Assembly: GCA_934500855.1 (NCBI GenBank)
Contig: CAKSUH010000019.1
Span: 1 to 12,552 of the forward strand
Length of the DNA stretch: 12,552 nt
Direction of reading: 5' to 3'
DNA from: an uncultured Eubacteriales bacterium
GTDB lineage: Bacteria; Bacillota; Clostridia; Oscillospirales; CAG-272
The notes beneath the pieces are model-generated. The model saw only the letters and a program-made list of their open reading frames with translations. It did no database searches and was not told the DNA's origin. The position numbers were made by a program, and so were the translations under genes. This document shows, piece by piece, positions 1 through 6,636 of this stretch (its first letter is position 1; each line of letters starts with the position of its first letter).

Positions 1-1
1 T

Positions 2-577
2 TCCAACGATAAGCTCCTGAAAGTCCCCGAAGCGACCGAGACTCTGAGCCTGAAGGTTGCAACCTACGGCGCAACGGATTTCGCCAACGAAACGGGCGCG
101 TCCATCCGTCTGGCTGACCCGCTCGGCATCCGCTTTACCACCAAGGTGTCCTCCGCGTTTGCCGCTCAGCTTGCGGGCTACGGGAATGTAACCGTAACCT
201 ATGGCGCAATTCTTGCTCCCACCGCAAAGGTGACGGGCGCGTTTACGCAGGACGCTCTTGGCGAGGGCAACTATGTTGTCACCGATCCCGCCGACTTCAA
301 GTGGGCGGTTGAAAACAACGAGGACGGCATGAACCTGTACCGCGTGGCGCTGATCGGAATCCCCGACACCAAGAGCGCGATGGAGATGCAGTTCTCCGCA
401 ACCGGATTCTTTACCGTCAACTATGCGGACGGAAGCTCCCGCACCTTCTATGCGGCGTTTGACAAGACCGCAAACAGCAGATCGCTTTATGAAGTTGCAA
501 AGTTGGCGCAGGCAGCGGGCATTACGGGTGACGCGATTACGCACATCCTGACAACCTGCGGCGCGGAAAACCAATAA
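2..577 (+). CDS. C-terminal part of a secreted-type protein with a shared C-terminal module (5' end outside window)
   Basis: The reading frame is open from base 2 to the TAA at 575-577, so this is the last 191 residues of a longer protein whose N-terminus lies upstream of the window. A GTG at 146 could serve as a start, but it lies inside a conserved block and has no good ribosome site, so I read the gene as truncated by the window edge. The region from about base 95 aligns over its whole length with the C-terminus of the secreted protein at 4559-6319. Shared landmarks are GIRFTTKVSSAF versus GLRFTARVSAAF, and ADGSSRTFYAAF...RSLYEVAKLAQAAGITG versus ADGTSRTIYSAY...RSVYGVAKRAVEAGITG. By analogy the whole protein is probably exported, but its signal peptide is not visible. 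A small gene starts 12 bases after the stop and is probably co-transcribed. I do not recognise a named family; the function is unknown. Confidence 0.85.
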   Translation, partial: SNDKLLKVPEATETLSLKVATYGATDFANETGASIRLADPLGIRFTTKVSSAFAAQLAGYGNVTVTYGAILAPTAKVTGAFTQDALGEGNYVVTDPADFKWAVENNEDGMNLYRVALIGIPDTKSAMEMQFSATGFFTVNYADGSSRTFYAAFDKTANSRSLYEVAKLAQAAGITGDAITHILTTCGAENQ

Positions 578-589
578 CGGAGGGAAATG

Positions 590-748
590 ATGATGTTTAA
601 GGACAACAAAAAAATCTATTCGGTTCCTATGGCGCGGATCTGCGTGCTGGCAGATGAGGATGTCCTGACCTCCTCCACCCAAGACCCCGACGCGGCTCAC
701 GATATCAAGGTTCCTGCATTGGACAGCTGGTTCGCACAGCAGGAATAA
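590..748 (+). CDS. Small hypothetical protein (52 codons)
   Basis: A short frame ends at TAA 746-748. It opens with three consecutive ATG codons (587, 590, 593). A strong GGAGG at 579-583 gives spacers of 3, 6 and 9 bases, so 590 or 593 is likelier than 587. The product is soluble-looking with no signal peptide or membrane segment. It has a basic N-terminal stretch (FKDNKK), then YSVPMARICVLADEDVLTSS, then an acidic, hydrophilic tail ending LDSWFAQQE. It follows the truncated gene upstream by 12 bases, which suggests co-transcription and a role tied to that protein. From memory, short clostridial proteins with an aromatic-x-x-P start and a D-V-(I/L)-T-(T/S)-S stretch are common but uncharacterised; I cannot verify membership. 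Support for coding is the ribosome site, the placement and the codon use typical of its neighbours. No function is proposed. Confidence 0.6.
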   Translation: MMFKDNKKIYSVPMARICVLADEDVLTSSTQDPDAAHDIKVPALDSWFAQQE

Positions 749-800
749 TCGGCGCCGGAAGAAAAGACAAAGCATAACAGAAAACTTCGCCAAAAAAATC

Positions 801-841
801 GGCGATCTATCGCCCCCTCGCGGCTTACGCCGCGAGGGGGC
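801..841. repeat. Perfect 13-bp GC-rich hairpin plus adjoining stem; REP-like or orphan terminator
   Basis: Bases 812-824 pair perfectly with 829-841 around the tetraloop TTAC (left arm GCCCCCTCGCGGC). Directly next to it, GGCGA (801-805) pairs with TCGCC (810-814), sharing three bases with the large stem, so the two stems compete. Read on the minus strand, the small stem is followed by GATTTTTTT (792-800), the arrangement of an intrinsic terminator. No minus-strand gene ends here, and on the plus strand the large stem has no T-run after it. It may be a dispersed intergenic repeat, a remnant of one, or a structure at the end of the upstream transcript. The base pairing is seen directly; the role is inference. 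Confidence 0.55.
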
Positions 842-856
842 AGGGAAGGACAACAA

Positions 857-918
857 AAGGACAGCTCGGCGCATACGAATAAACGGAATGTTATTGCGCA
901 TTGCACAGAGCTGTCCTT
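857..918. repeat. Long imperfect palindrome with 11-bp arms (possible miniature element)
   Basis: AAGGACAGCTC at 857-867 is the exact reverse complement of 908-918. The 40 bases between contain further complementary pieces: GCGCA (869-873) with TGCGC (895-899), and AATAA (878-882) with TTATT (891-895). Part of the left arm, AAGGACA, is also directly repeated at 846-852. On the minus strand the closing arm is followed by TTTTG. The layout resembles terminal inverted repeats of a small non-coding element, or a folded RNA. There is no transposase and no obvious target-site duplication. Confidence 0.45.
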
Positions 919-985
919 ATGCTTTCCGCCCGCACGGCGCAAGCCCCGCGCAGGTGAGAACGCCTGCAAGTATCCCTGAACAATT

Positions 986-1033
986 GCCGCCGCGAAACAG
1001 TCCGCTTTGCATCGGGCTTGGCGGAACGGCGGC
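986..1033 (+). promoter_or_regulatory. Nested leader stem-loop just before the operon's first ribosome site
   Basis: GCCGCCG (986-992) pairs with CGGCGGC (1027-1033), and inside it TCCGC (1001-1005) pairs with GCGGA (1021-1025). The structure ends 5 bases before the GGAGG (1039-1043) of the lipoprotein gene at 1054. If it lies in the transcript it would sit in the 5' leader and could affect translation or stability. It matches no riboswitch class that I recognise, and in GC-rich DNA such stems can arise by chance. Confidence 0.25.
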
Positions 1034-1053
1034 TGAACGGAGGTTCGAATTTC

Positions 1054-2604
1054 ATGAAAAACAGAATGACAAAAAGATGGATATTCCTGCTGTTGGCGCT
1101 GTTGGTGGCGCTCCCGCTCCCGCTGGTTGCCTGCGGAAAGAAGCCTGCGGGTCCCGCTGTCGGAACAACCGGATCGGATGACAGCCAAACGGAAACCGGC
1201 GTGGAAACCGACGAATGGGGGCAGGATGTTGTGGAAAGCAACATTCCGAAAGACCTGAATTTCGGCGGTGAGGAGGAAGTGAAGTTCCTGATTATCGAGG
1301 AAGAGAGCTTCTCCCGCGAATGGTCGGCGGACGAGGTTGTCGACAGCCTTTCCAGAGAAATCTTCAACCGGAACGAGGCTGTGAAAAAACAGCTTGGCGT
1401 GAACCTGAATTTTACCAAAATGTACCCCGGAACGATTTCTGCCGAATACGACAAGATCACCCAACGCATCGAGGTGGCGGGCAACTCCGGACTGGGCGAG
1501 TTTGATGTGGTTTCCAACAGCGCGGCGTACGCAACAAAGCCGGGTCTGATGAGATACTACCTGAACTTCAACGACGCAAAACTGCGGTACTTCAACTTCG
1601 ACAAGCCCTGGTGGAACGAATACTACCGTCAGGCTGCCGATGTCATGGGCAAGATGTACTTCATGGTCGGAGATGTGAACCTGAGCGTGTTCGACCGTCT
1701 GATTGCGGTTTATTTCAACCACAACCTCTGCAGAGACTATCAGATTGACCCCATGGAGGTCTATGAGACGGTCTTTGAGAAGAAATGGACCTACGAAAAG
1801 CTGTATCAGCTGACAAGCGACATCTATGTGGACCAAAACAGCAACGGCGGGCGGGATGACGGCGACTTCTACGGTCTGATCGGACTGAAGGCGAGCGAGG
1901 CTTGCGACGGCTTCCTCTACAGCTTCAATCTGCACCTGACCGATACCGACGCGGACGGAATGCACGCGCTGGTCTCCGATCCCGGCGCGCTTGCGAAAAT
2001 GGACACTGCGCTGTCTATGGTGGAGAAGCTCTTCTATGACACAACGGGGTCCCTTGCAACCGTGGGAACGCAGAACCATGTGAAGATTTTCGTTGAAAAG
2101 CGTGCGGTGTTCAACATCGATGTGCTGTATCACTATGCCGCAACCAACGCCATGATGCGGAGTCTGGACGATGTTTACGGCGTTCTGCCCGTTCCGAAGT
2201 ATGACAACGATCAGGAGGAGTATTACAGCTGCGTTCAGGATATGCACAATGTCATTTCCCTGATGAACCACTCCCTGATCAACTGCGAGGCGGTCAGCGC
2301 GGTTCTCGAACTGCTCTGCGAGCTGTCGTATGAGAATGTCCGCCCCTATTACTACGAAAAAATCGTTAAACTGCGTTATTCGACCGACAGCACCGCTTCC
2401 CGCGTGTTTGACCTGCTGCTGAAGTCCACCAGATGGGACTTTGCCGATGTGTATACCTATTCGGTCGGTATGCCCAGAAACAGAATCTGGCGCGAACCGT
2501 TCTATCACAACACGCCGTTCATGACCGCCTACGCAAAGTGGTCGGAGTCGCTGGACAAAAAGCTGACCGACTTTGACATGAACGCCTTTTCTTCGCTCGG
2601 CTGA
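1054..2604 (+). CDS. Extracellular solute-binding lipoprotein (carbohydrate ABC transporter type, orphan)
   Basis: The product has 516 residues. The ATG at 1054 has GGAGG at 1039-1043 (10-base spacer) and begins a proper lipoprotein signal: basic start, hydrophobic core, lipobox LVAC with Cys27. An upstream TTG at 1018 in the same frame lacks this logic. After the Cys comes a Thr/Glu/Asp-rich linker to about residue 55, then a two-lobe binding-protein-like region. It shows a run of Trp and Tyr residues (KPWWNEYYRQAADV), the phrase KWTYEKLYQLTSDIY, and an acidic loop at residues 260-271 (DQNSNGGRDDGD, followed by FYGLIG) typical of family 1 sugar-binding proteins. Such proteins are tethered outside the membrane and deliver ligand to an ABC permease, but no permease or ATPase gene is in this window. 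It therefore either works with a distant transporter or acts as a surface sensor. The family assignment rests on motifs and length; the ligand is unknown. Confidence 0.8.
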   Translation: MKNRMTKRWIFLLLALLVALPLPLVACGKKPAGPAVGTTGSDDSQTETGVETDEWGQDVVESNIPKDLNFGGEEEVKFLIIEEESFSREWSADEVVDSLSREIFNRNEAVKKQLGVNLNFTKMYPGTISAEYDKITQRIEVAGNSGLGEFDVVSNSAAYATKPGLMRYYLNFNDAKLRYFNFDKPWWNEYYRQAADVMGKMYFMVGDVNLSVFDRLIAVYFNHNLCRDYQIDPMEVYETVFEKKWTYEKLYQLTSDIYVDQNSNGGRDDGDFYGLIGLKASEACDGFLYSFNLHLTDTDADGMHALVSDPGALAKMDTALSMVEKLFYDTTGSLATVGTQNHVKIFVEKRAVFNIDVLYHYAATNAMMRSLDDVYGVLPVPKYDNDQEEYYSCVQDMHNVISLMNHSLINCEAVSAVLELLCELSYENVRPYYYEKIVKLRYSTDSTASRVFDLLLKSTRWDFADVYTYSVGMPRNRIWREPFYHNTPFMTAYAKWSESLDKKLTDFDMNAFSSLG

Positions 2605-2634
2605 TCGCCACACGGCAGAATTCGGAGAAAAACC

Positions 2635-4476
2635 ATGAAAATCAGATTCTTGCTTTGCATCCTGCTTGCGCTGGCGTCTGTTGCCGTTCTCTCGGGGTGC
2701 GGGAAACCCACCCCGGGCGGAACGGAGACCACCGCGCCCACCGAAACGGAGACCGCCGGGGCTTCGGACAAAACGCCCTTTGCGCTCGTTCGGGACGGCG
2801 TTGCCGCACGCATCGTTTACCCGCTGGACGCGAAGGCGGGGGAGCTGGCGGCGGCTGACCGTCTTGCCGATGCCGTTAAAAGCCTGACGGGCGTTACACC
2901 CAAGACAACGGACGACTATCTGCGCCCGGGGTCCTCTTACGATTCCGAAACGCCGGAGATTCTTCTCGGGCTGACGGGATATGAGGAAAGCCGCGCGGTT
3001 TACGCCAACCTGGGCTACGGCTTTTCCGCCGTTCGGATTGTCGGAAACAAGCTCGTGATTGCGGGCGAGGACTACGACAAGCTGGTTGCAAAGCTCGCCG
3101 TGAATTTCAAAAAAGCGCAGGACGCGGATAAAAACATCCTGCTGGACCGTTCGCTGTCCATGGAAATCAAGGGGATTTCGGTCCTGCAATCGCTTCCGCG
3201 TGTTCCGAACGCGACGGCGCCGACCGTCATCAACAATGACGAGGGCTGTTATCAGCTCACTTTTTCCGACCGTTTTTCCGCAGAAGCCTACCGCGCCTAT
3301 CTGGACCTGCTGGAGGACAACGGCTTTGCACTGTATGTGACCAACACCGTCGGGAAAAACCAATTCCACATTTACACAAACAACACCGTTGTCGTCACCA
3401 CCGCCTACACAGGCTCGCGGTGCATGACGGTCCTCGCCGAGCCGAAGGGGAACACCGATCTGACGCTTCTCAAACGCGAAAACAATGTTTACACCGCGTT
3501 GCAGAAGCCCGTGGATTCCACCTTCACCATGCTTGGTCTGCTTTCCGACCATGCGGTCGATTCCAAGGGCTATCTGACCTCCGACACGACGAACGGAATG
3601 TCGTTTGTTGTAAGACTGGAGGACGGGAGCTTCCTGATTAACGACGGCGGTCACAACTCGGAATGGAATGCGGATCGGCTTTACGAGGTTCTGCGCAGGC
3701 AGGCACCCGATCCCGACAACATTGTCATCGCGGCATGGATTCTGACCCACGCGCACAGCGATCACATCGGAATTCTCGAATCGTTCGGGGCGAAATATGC
3801 CTCCTCGGTGACGGTGGAGCACCTGATCTTCAATTTCCCGCACGCGGAAATGACCGCAAGGGCGGACTGCGGAGACAGCAAGGTGCTTGCCATGTCCGCA
3901 ATCCGAAAGTATTTTGCAAAGGTTCCCGTCACATCGGCTCACGCGGGGCAGGTTTTCTATATCCGCAACGCCAAAGTGACCATCCTCAACACGATTGAGC
4001 TGATGCAGGCGGTGATGGACATCTACACGCTTGCCGACAACAAGTGGTACTACAACGACTGCAGTCTGAACTATATGCTGGAACTGGAGGACAAGCGGAT
4101 TCTGATGCTCGGGGACGCGGGGAACCGCGCGTGTCTGGTTCTCGGATCGCTTTACGGTCCGGAGGAACTGCATTGCGACATTGTTCAGGCGGCGCACCAC
4201 GGCGTGAACGGCGCGGACGAAACGATTTATCGCGTTGTCTCCCCGGAGTATGCCGTGATTCCGGTCGGCGGGGAGAAGATTTACTACACCAATGTCTGGA
4301 TCGATATCCGGACGCATGTGAGTTGCGGGTATTCCGTCAACGGTTACCTGTTTGAAACCTGCGGCGACGACAAGGTTTTTCTGGCAGAGGACAACATTAC
4401 GGTTTTCCTGCTGCGGAAAGGGGAAGAGCTTTCGGTCACCGTATATGACACAATGGACGAATACCGGGCAAAATAG
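2635..4476 (+). CDS. Surface lipoprotein with ComEC-like metallo-beta-lactamase-fold domain
   Basis: The product has 613 residues. It starts 30 bases after the preceding stop, with a purine-rich GGAGA ribosome site. The lipobox LSGC (Cys22) is followed by a Thr/Glu/Pro linker. Residues about 48-172 form an alpha/beta region (LVRDGVAARIVYP, then ADRLADAVKSLTG, then ILLG) like the N-terminal accessory domain of some glycosidases. Residues about 195-280 form a second small alpha/beta region. From about 320 comes a metallo-beta-lactamase fold: DGGHNSEW, the metal motif T-H372-A-H374-S-D376-H377, LMLGDAG (Asp494), and AAHHG (His521/522) before PEYAVIPVG. The last motifs resemble the ComEC/Rec2 nuclease-like branch of this fold. 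The metal ligands are intact, so a hydrolase acting on the outer face of the membrane is likely; the substrate is unknown. ComEC itself is a large membrane protein, which this is not. Confidence 0.82.
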   Translation: MKIRFLLCILLALASVAVLSGCGKPTPGGTETTAPTETETAGASDKTPFALVRDGVAARIVYPLDAKAGELAAADRLADAVKSLTGVTPKTTDDYLRPGSSYDSETPEILLGLTGYEESRAVYANLGYGFSAVRIVGNKLVIAGEDYDKLVAKLAVNFKKAQDADKNILLDRSLSMEIKGISVLQSLPRVPNATAPTVINNDEGCYQLTFSDRFSAEAYRAYLDLLEDNGFALYVTNTVGKNQFHIYTNNTVVVTTAYTGSRCMTVLAEPKGNTDLTLLKRENNVYTALQKPVDSTFTMLGLLSDHAVDSKGYLTSDTTNGMSFVVRLEDGSFLINDGGHNSEWNADRLYEVLRRQAPDPDNIVIAAWILTHAHSDHIGILESFGAKYASSVTVEHLIFNFPHAEMTARADCGDSKVLAMSAIRKYFAKVPVTSAHAGQVFYIRNAKVTILNTIELMQAVMDIYTLADNKWYYNDCSLNYMLELEDKRILMLGDAGNRACLVLGSLYGPEELHCDIVQAAHHGVNGADETIYRVVSPEYAVIPVGGEKIYYTNVWIDIRTHVSCGYSVNGYLFETCGDDKVFLAEDNITVFLLRKGEELSVTVYDTMDEYRAK

Positions 4477-4538
4477 CCCCGAGCGGGGTCTGCCCGGGAA
4501 AGTACGCATCTGATTGGGCGGGAATCCGGTTCCCGCCC
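4464..4538 (+). promoter_or_regulatory. Two hairpins in the 82-base gap inside the operon
   Basis: A compound stem spans the stop codon of the lipoprotein gene: CCGGGCA (4464-4470) pairs with TGCCCGG (4491-4497), enclosing CCCC/GGGG (4477-4480 with 4485-4488). A second hairpin pairs GGGCGGGAA (4516-4524) with TTCCCGCCC (4530-4538) around a 5-base loop, ending 6 bases before the ribosome site of the next gene. Neither is followed by a T-run, so full termination is unlikely. Roles in mRNA processing, in 3'-end protection of the upstream message, or in lowering downstream expression are possible. The pairing is seen; the function is inferred. Confidence 0.4.
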
Positions 4539-4558
4539 GGGACAAAAGGAGAAGCGCT

Positions 4559-6319
4559 ATGAAAAAAACGATCTGTTTCCTGCTTACCGTTTTCGTATTG
4601 TTGGCGGCAATCCCGACGGTCGGTCTTGCGGAAGGCACAACCGACGCGGAGCAGGCGGCTGCGGGCAAGGTCTGCAGGATCGGGGAAGTTTATTATGACA
4701 CGCTCCGTGCGGCACTGGAGGCTGTCGGGGACGGCGAAACCATTACGCTGATCGGCGATGTCGAACAGAGGAACAATTTTGTAAAAGAAAATACAAGCAC
4801 CTCCGTTGTTGCTCCGGGGATTACCTTTACGCTGAACGGGAACGGCTATACGATTACCCGTCCGACCGAAACCTCCGGCGCTTTGTTCGGGGATGTGTCC
4901 AGCAACTTCATTTTTGAAAACTGCAAGTTCGACCTGAAGGGCGACTGGGGCGGCGGACAGATGTTCCGCGCGATAAAGCCGACGGGGGAAACGCTTTCCA
5001 TCACCGTCAAGGACAGTGAAATCAACCTGAACAACTCGTTTGCGGGCGAGGACATCGACGAGGGAAAGAAACTGGAGCTTCTGATCGTCAACAGCACAAT
5101 CAATCAGAGCAATTTGCGTGAAAACGGCTTCTTCAACGGAAGCGGCGGAAATATCAGGCGGGGACAGACGATTACGATGACGCTGGACCACGCAACGGTC
5201 AATCTCGGCGTCGGGAAGCTCTGGGCGATGAACGGCGCGAGAGGAAATCTGATCCTGAAAAACGATTCGCACCTGAATATTCTGGGCGGCTTTACGCCGA
5301 TTACCTGCTGGGGTGACGCGAACGAGAAGAACGGACAGACGATTGAACTGTACCGTTCCGAGATTTATATGTCGGATAAGAGCGAATCCCGCGGCAAGAG
5401 TTATTCCGCACTTCTGAACTGGACGGGCGGCATGATGAACCTGAAGCTGGACGGACAGTCCGCCATCCGCACCGACCGCACGCAACCCGACACGGGTGCG
5501 GTAAAGGGCGTGTCTCTGGTTCGCGTCAACACCAACACCAACCTGACCGTTGAACTGGAAAAGGGCGCCGTGATCGAGATGACCGACCTCGGCGTGAAGG
5601 ACAAGAGCGGATTGGTCGGATATGAAGGCGCCGAAGGAGCGGGAACGGTCAACCTGATCGACAAGGGCGCGGAGTGGAGATTCGGAAAGGATCTTCTGAA
5701 GTGCGGCGTGAAGCTGAACGCATTGTGCGCATCGCAGATCGGTTGGACGAACGGAGCGAAGCTCTATGCGCCGGATACCGTTGTTTCGGACGCGGAAGCA
5801 ACCGAAACCGCAGTCTTTTCCGTCGTTACCCTTGCTCCCGAGGATTTCGACATGGTGTCGGGAGCGGCAACCAGAACCGAGAACCCCTACGGACTGCGCT
5901 TTACGGCGCGCGTGTCCGCGGCGTTCTGCAATCGGCTCTCCGAAATAGGGGCGACCTTTGAAACGGGATTCGTCATTGCCGAAACGGGAAAGGTGATCGG
6001 AAACTTCAACCTTTCCGGAATGGCGGCATTCGATTATGACAGCTATAAGGTGAACCTCGGAACCGAGGAAACCGACGGAGACTATCTGTTCAGAAAAGCG
6101 ATCTACGGCTTTTCCGACGAGAAGGAATCGCTGACCAAAGAGTATTCCGCCATGGCATACCTGAAAATCATGTTTGCCGACGGTACAAGCCGCACGATCT
6201 ATTCCGCTTATCACGCCGAAAACCATGCACGGTCGGTTTACGGGGTTGCAAAGCGCGCGGTCGAAGCGGGAATCACGGGGGAACTGCTCGGGCATATCGT
6301 TTCCGTTGCGGAATCCTGA
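4559..6319 (+). CDS. Secreted parallel-beta-helix-type protein with shared C-terminal module
   Basis: The product has 586 residues. The ATG at 4559 has AAAGGAG at 4545-4551 (7-base spacer) and begins a classical signal peptide (MKKTICFLLTVFVLLAA, probable cleavage after GLA, residue 24). An in-frame ATG at 4514 would bury this signal, so I reject it. There is no lipobox, sorting signal or C-terminal membrane anchor. Residues about 37-410 start with VYYDTLRAALEAVGDGETITLIGDV, a common entry to right-handed beta-helix (pectate-lyase-like) domains. Short alternating strands rich in Asn, Gly and Thr follow (FTLNGNGYTITRP, LSITVKDSEINLN, ITMTLDHATVNLG). Residues about 436-586 are homologous to the C-terminus of the truncated protein at 2-577. 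Beta-helix proteins bind or cleave polysaccharides, but I see no obvious lyase catalytic signature, so adhesion or carbohydrate binding is as likely as catalysis. Confidence 0.8.
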   Translation: MKKTICFLLTVFVLLAAIPTVGLAEGTTDAEQAAAGKVCRIGEVYYDTLRAALEAVGDGETITLIGDVEQRNNFVKENTSTSVVAPGITFTLNGNGYTITRPTETSGALFGDVSSNFIFENCKFDLKGDWGGGQMFRAIKPTGETLSITVKDSEINLNNSFAGEDIDEGKKLELLIVNSTINQSNLRENGFFNGSGGNIRRGQTITMTLDHATVNLGVGKLWAMNGARGNLILKNDSHLNILGGFTPITCWGDANEKNGQTIELYRSEIYMSDKSESRGKSYSALLNWTGGMMNLKLDGQSAIRTDRTQPDTGAVKGVSLVRVNTNTNLTVELEKGAVIEMTDLGVKDKSGLVGYEGAEGAGTVNLIDKGAEWRFGKDLLKCGVKLNALCASQIGWTNGAKLYAPDTVVSDAEATETAVFSVVTLAPEDFDMVSGAATRTENPYGLRFTARVSAAFCNRLSEIGATFETGFVIAETGKVIGNFNLSGMAAFDYDSYKVNLGTEETDGDYLFRKAIYGFSDEKESLTKEYSAMAYLKIMFADGTSRTIYSAYHAENHARSVYGVAKRAVEAGITGELLGHIVSVAES

Positions 6320-6342
6320 ATCTGAATCGGAGGAACAGGAAC

Positions 6343-6606
6343 ATGAAAAAGAGAATTGTTGTCCTTTCCGTTTTGCTGTTGCTGGCATTGCTTTTGTGCG
6401 CGTGCTCGCCCGATAACAAGCCAGAACAGCCTTCCGGAAAAACGGAGGTTCCGACTACGGAAGCCGCTTCCGGCAATCACACGGCGGAACCGACCCGGAC
6501 CGAAACCGAGACCGGAAAACCGACTTCCGAAAAGCCGGAAAAACCCGAGAATCCCGGCACGGGACCGGACTATGTTGACGATGAAAACTGGACGCCGAAT
6601 CTGTGA
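6343..6606 (+). CDS. Very small Thr/Pro/Glu-rich lipoprotein
   Basis: The product has 87 residues and starts 23 bases after the previous stop, with a clear GGAGG. It has a basic start, a long leucine-rich core and the lipobox LCAC with Cys21; Cys19 is a second cysteine just before it. The mature part is only about 66 residues. It is mostly a low-complexity Thr/Pro/Glu/Lys linker (residues about 25-72) and ends in a short acidic-aromatic tail, DYVDDENWTPNL. No folded domain fits. The linker resembles the spacer found after the lipobox in the larger lipoproteins upstream. It could be a genuine small surface lipoprotein, or the surviving N-terminus of a larger one whose domain was deleted. Its intact ribosome site, signal and operon placement favour expression. 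No function is proposed. Confidence 0.7.
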   Translation: MKKRIVVLSVLLLLALLLCACSPDNKPEQPSGKTEVPTTEAASGNHTAEPTRTETETGKPTSEKPEKPENPGTGPDYVDDENWTPNL

Positions 6607-6636
6607 TTCGGTGACGGCTACACGGAGGAATCGGAA

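Larger units (their letters stand above)
749..1053. other. 305-base intergenic region rich in inverted repeats
   Basis: I see no gene supported by a ribosome site here. The stretch holds several inverted repeats that are listed separately (801-841, 857-918, 986-1033) and a small hairpin at 950-967 (GCAGGT/GCCTGC, 6-base loop). It separates the 3' end of the upstream gene pair from the start of the eight-gene operon, so it must contain whatever promoter drives that operon. I could not identify a convincing promoter by eye. Confidence 0.6.

Noticed and set aside
894..923. Possible promoter TTGCGC (894-899), 18-base spacer, TATGCT (918-923)
   Set aside because: Both boxes are weak matches and lie partly within the inverted repeat; too poor to call without transcript data.
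749..1053. CRISPR array or tRNA gene in the repeat-rich gap
   Set aside because: The repeats are inverted pairs rather than regularly spaced direct repeats, and no cloverleaf can be folded with conserved tRNA bases.
4514..4558. Upstream in-frame ATG giving 15 more residues to the beta-helix protein
   Set aside because: It would place polar residues before the signal peptide, and it lies at the edge of the 4516-4538 hairpin without a ribosome site; the ATG at 4559 has a good one.
697..4668. A 1323-codon open frame on the minus strand opposite the two lipoprotein genes
   Set aside because: It is rich in Arg, His and Val with no recognisable domain, has no ribosome site, and lies opposite two clearly recognisable genes. 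It arises from the codon bias of GC-rich DNA. The same holds for the long minus-strand frames at 4436-6388, 6238-7614 and 7376-9022.
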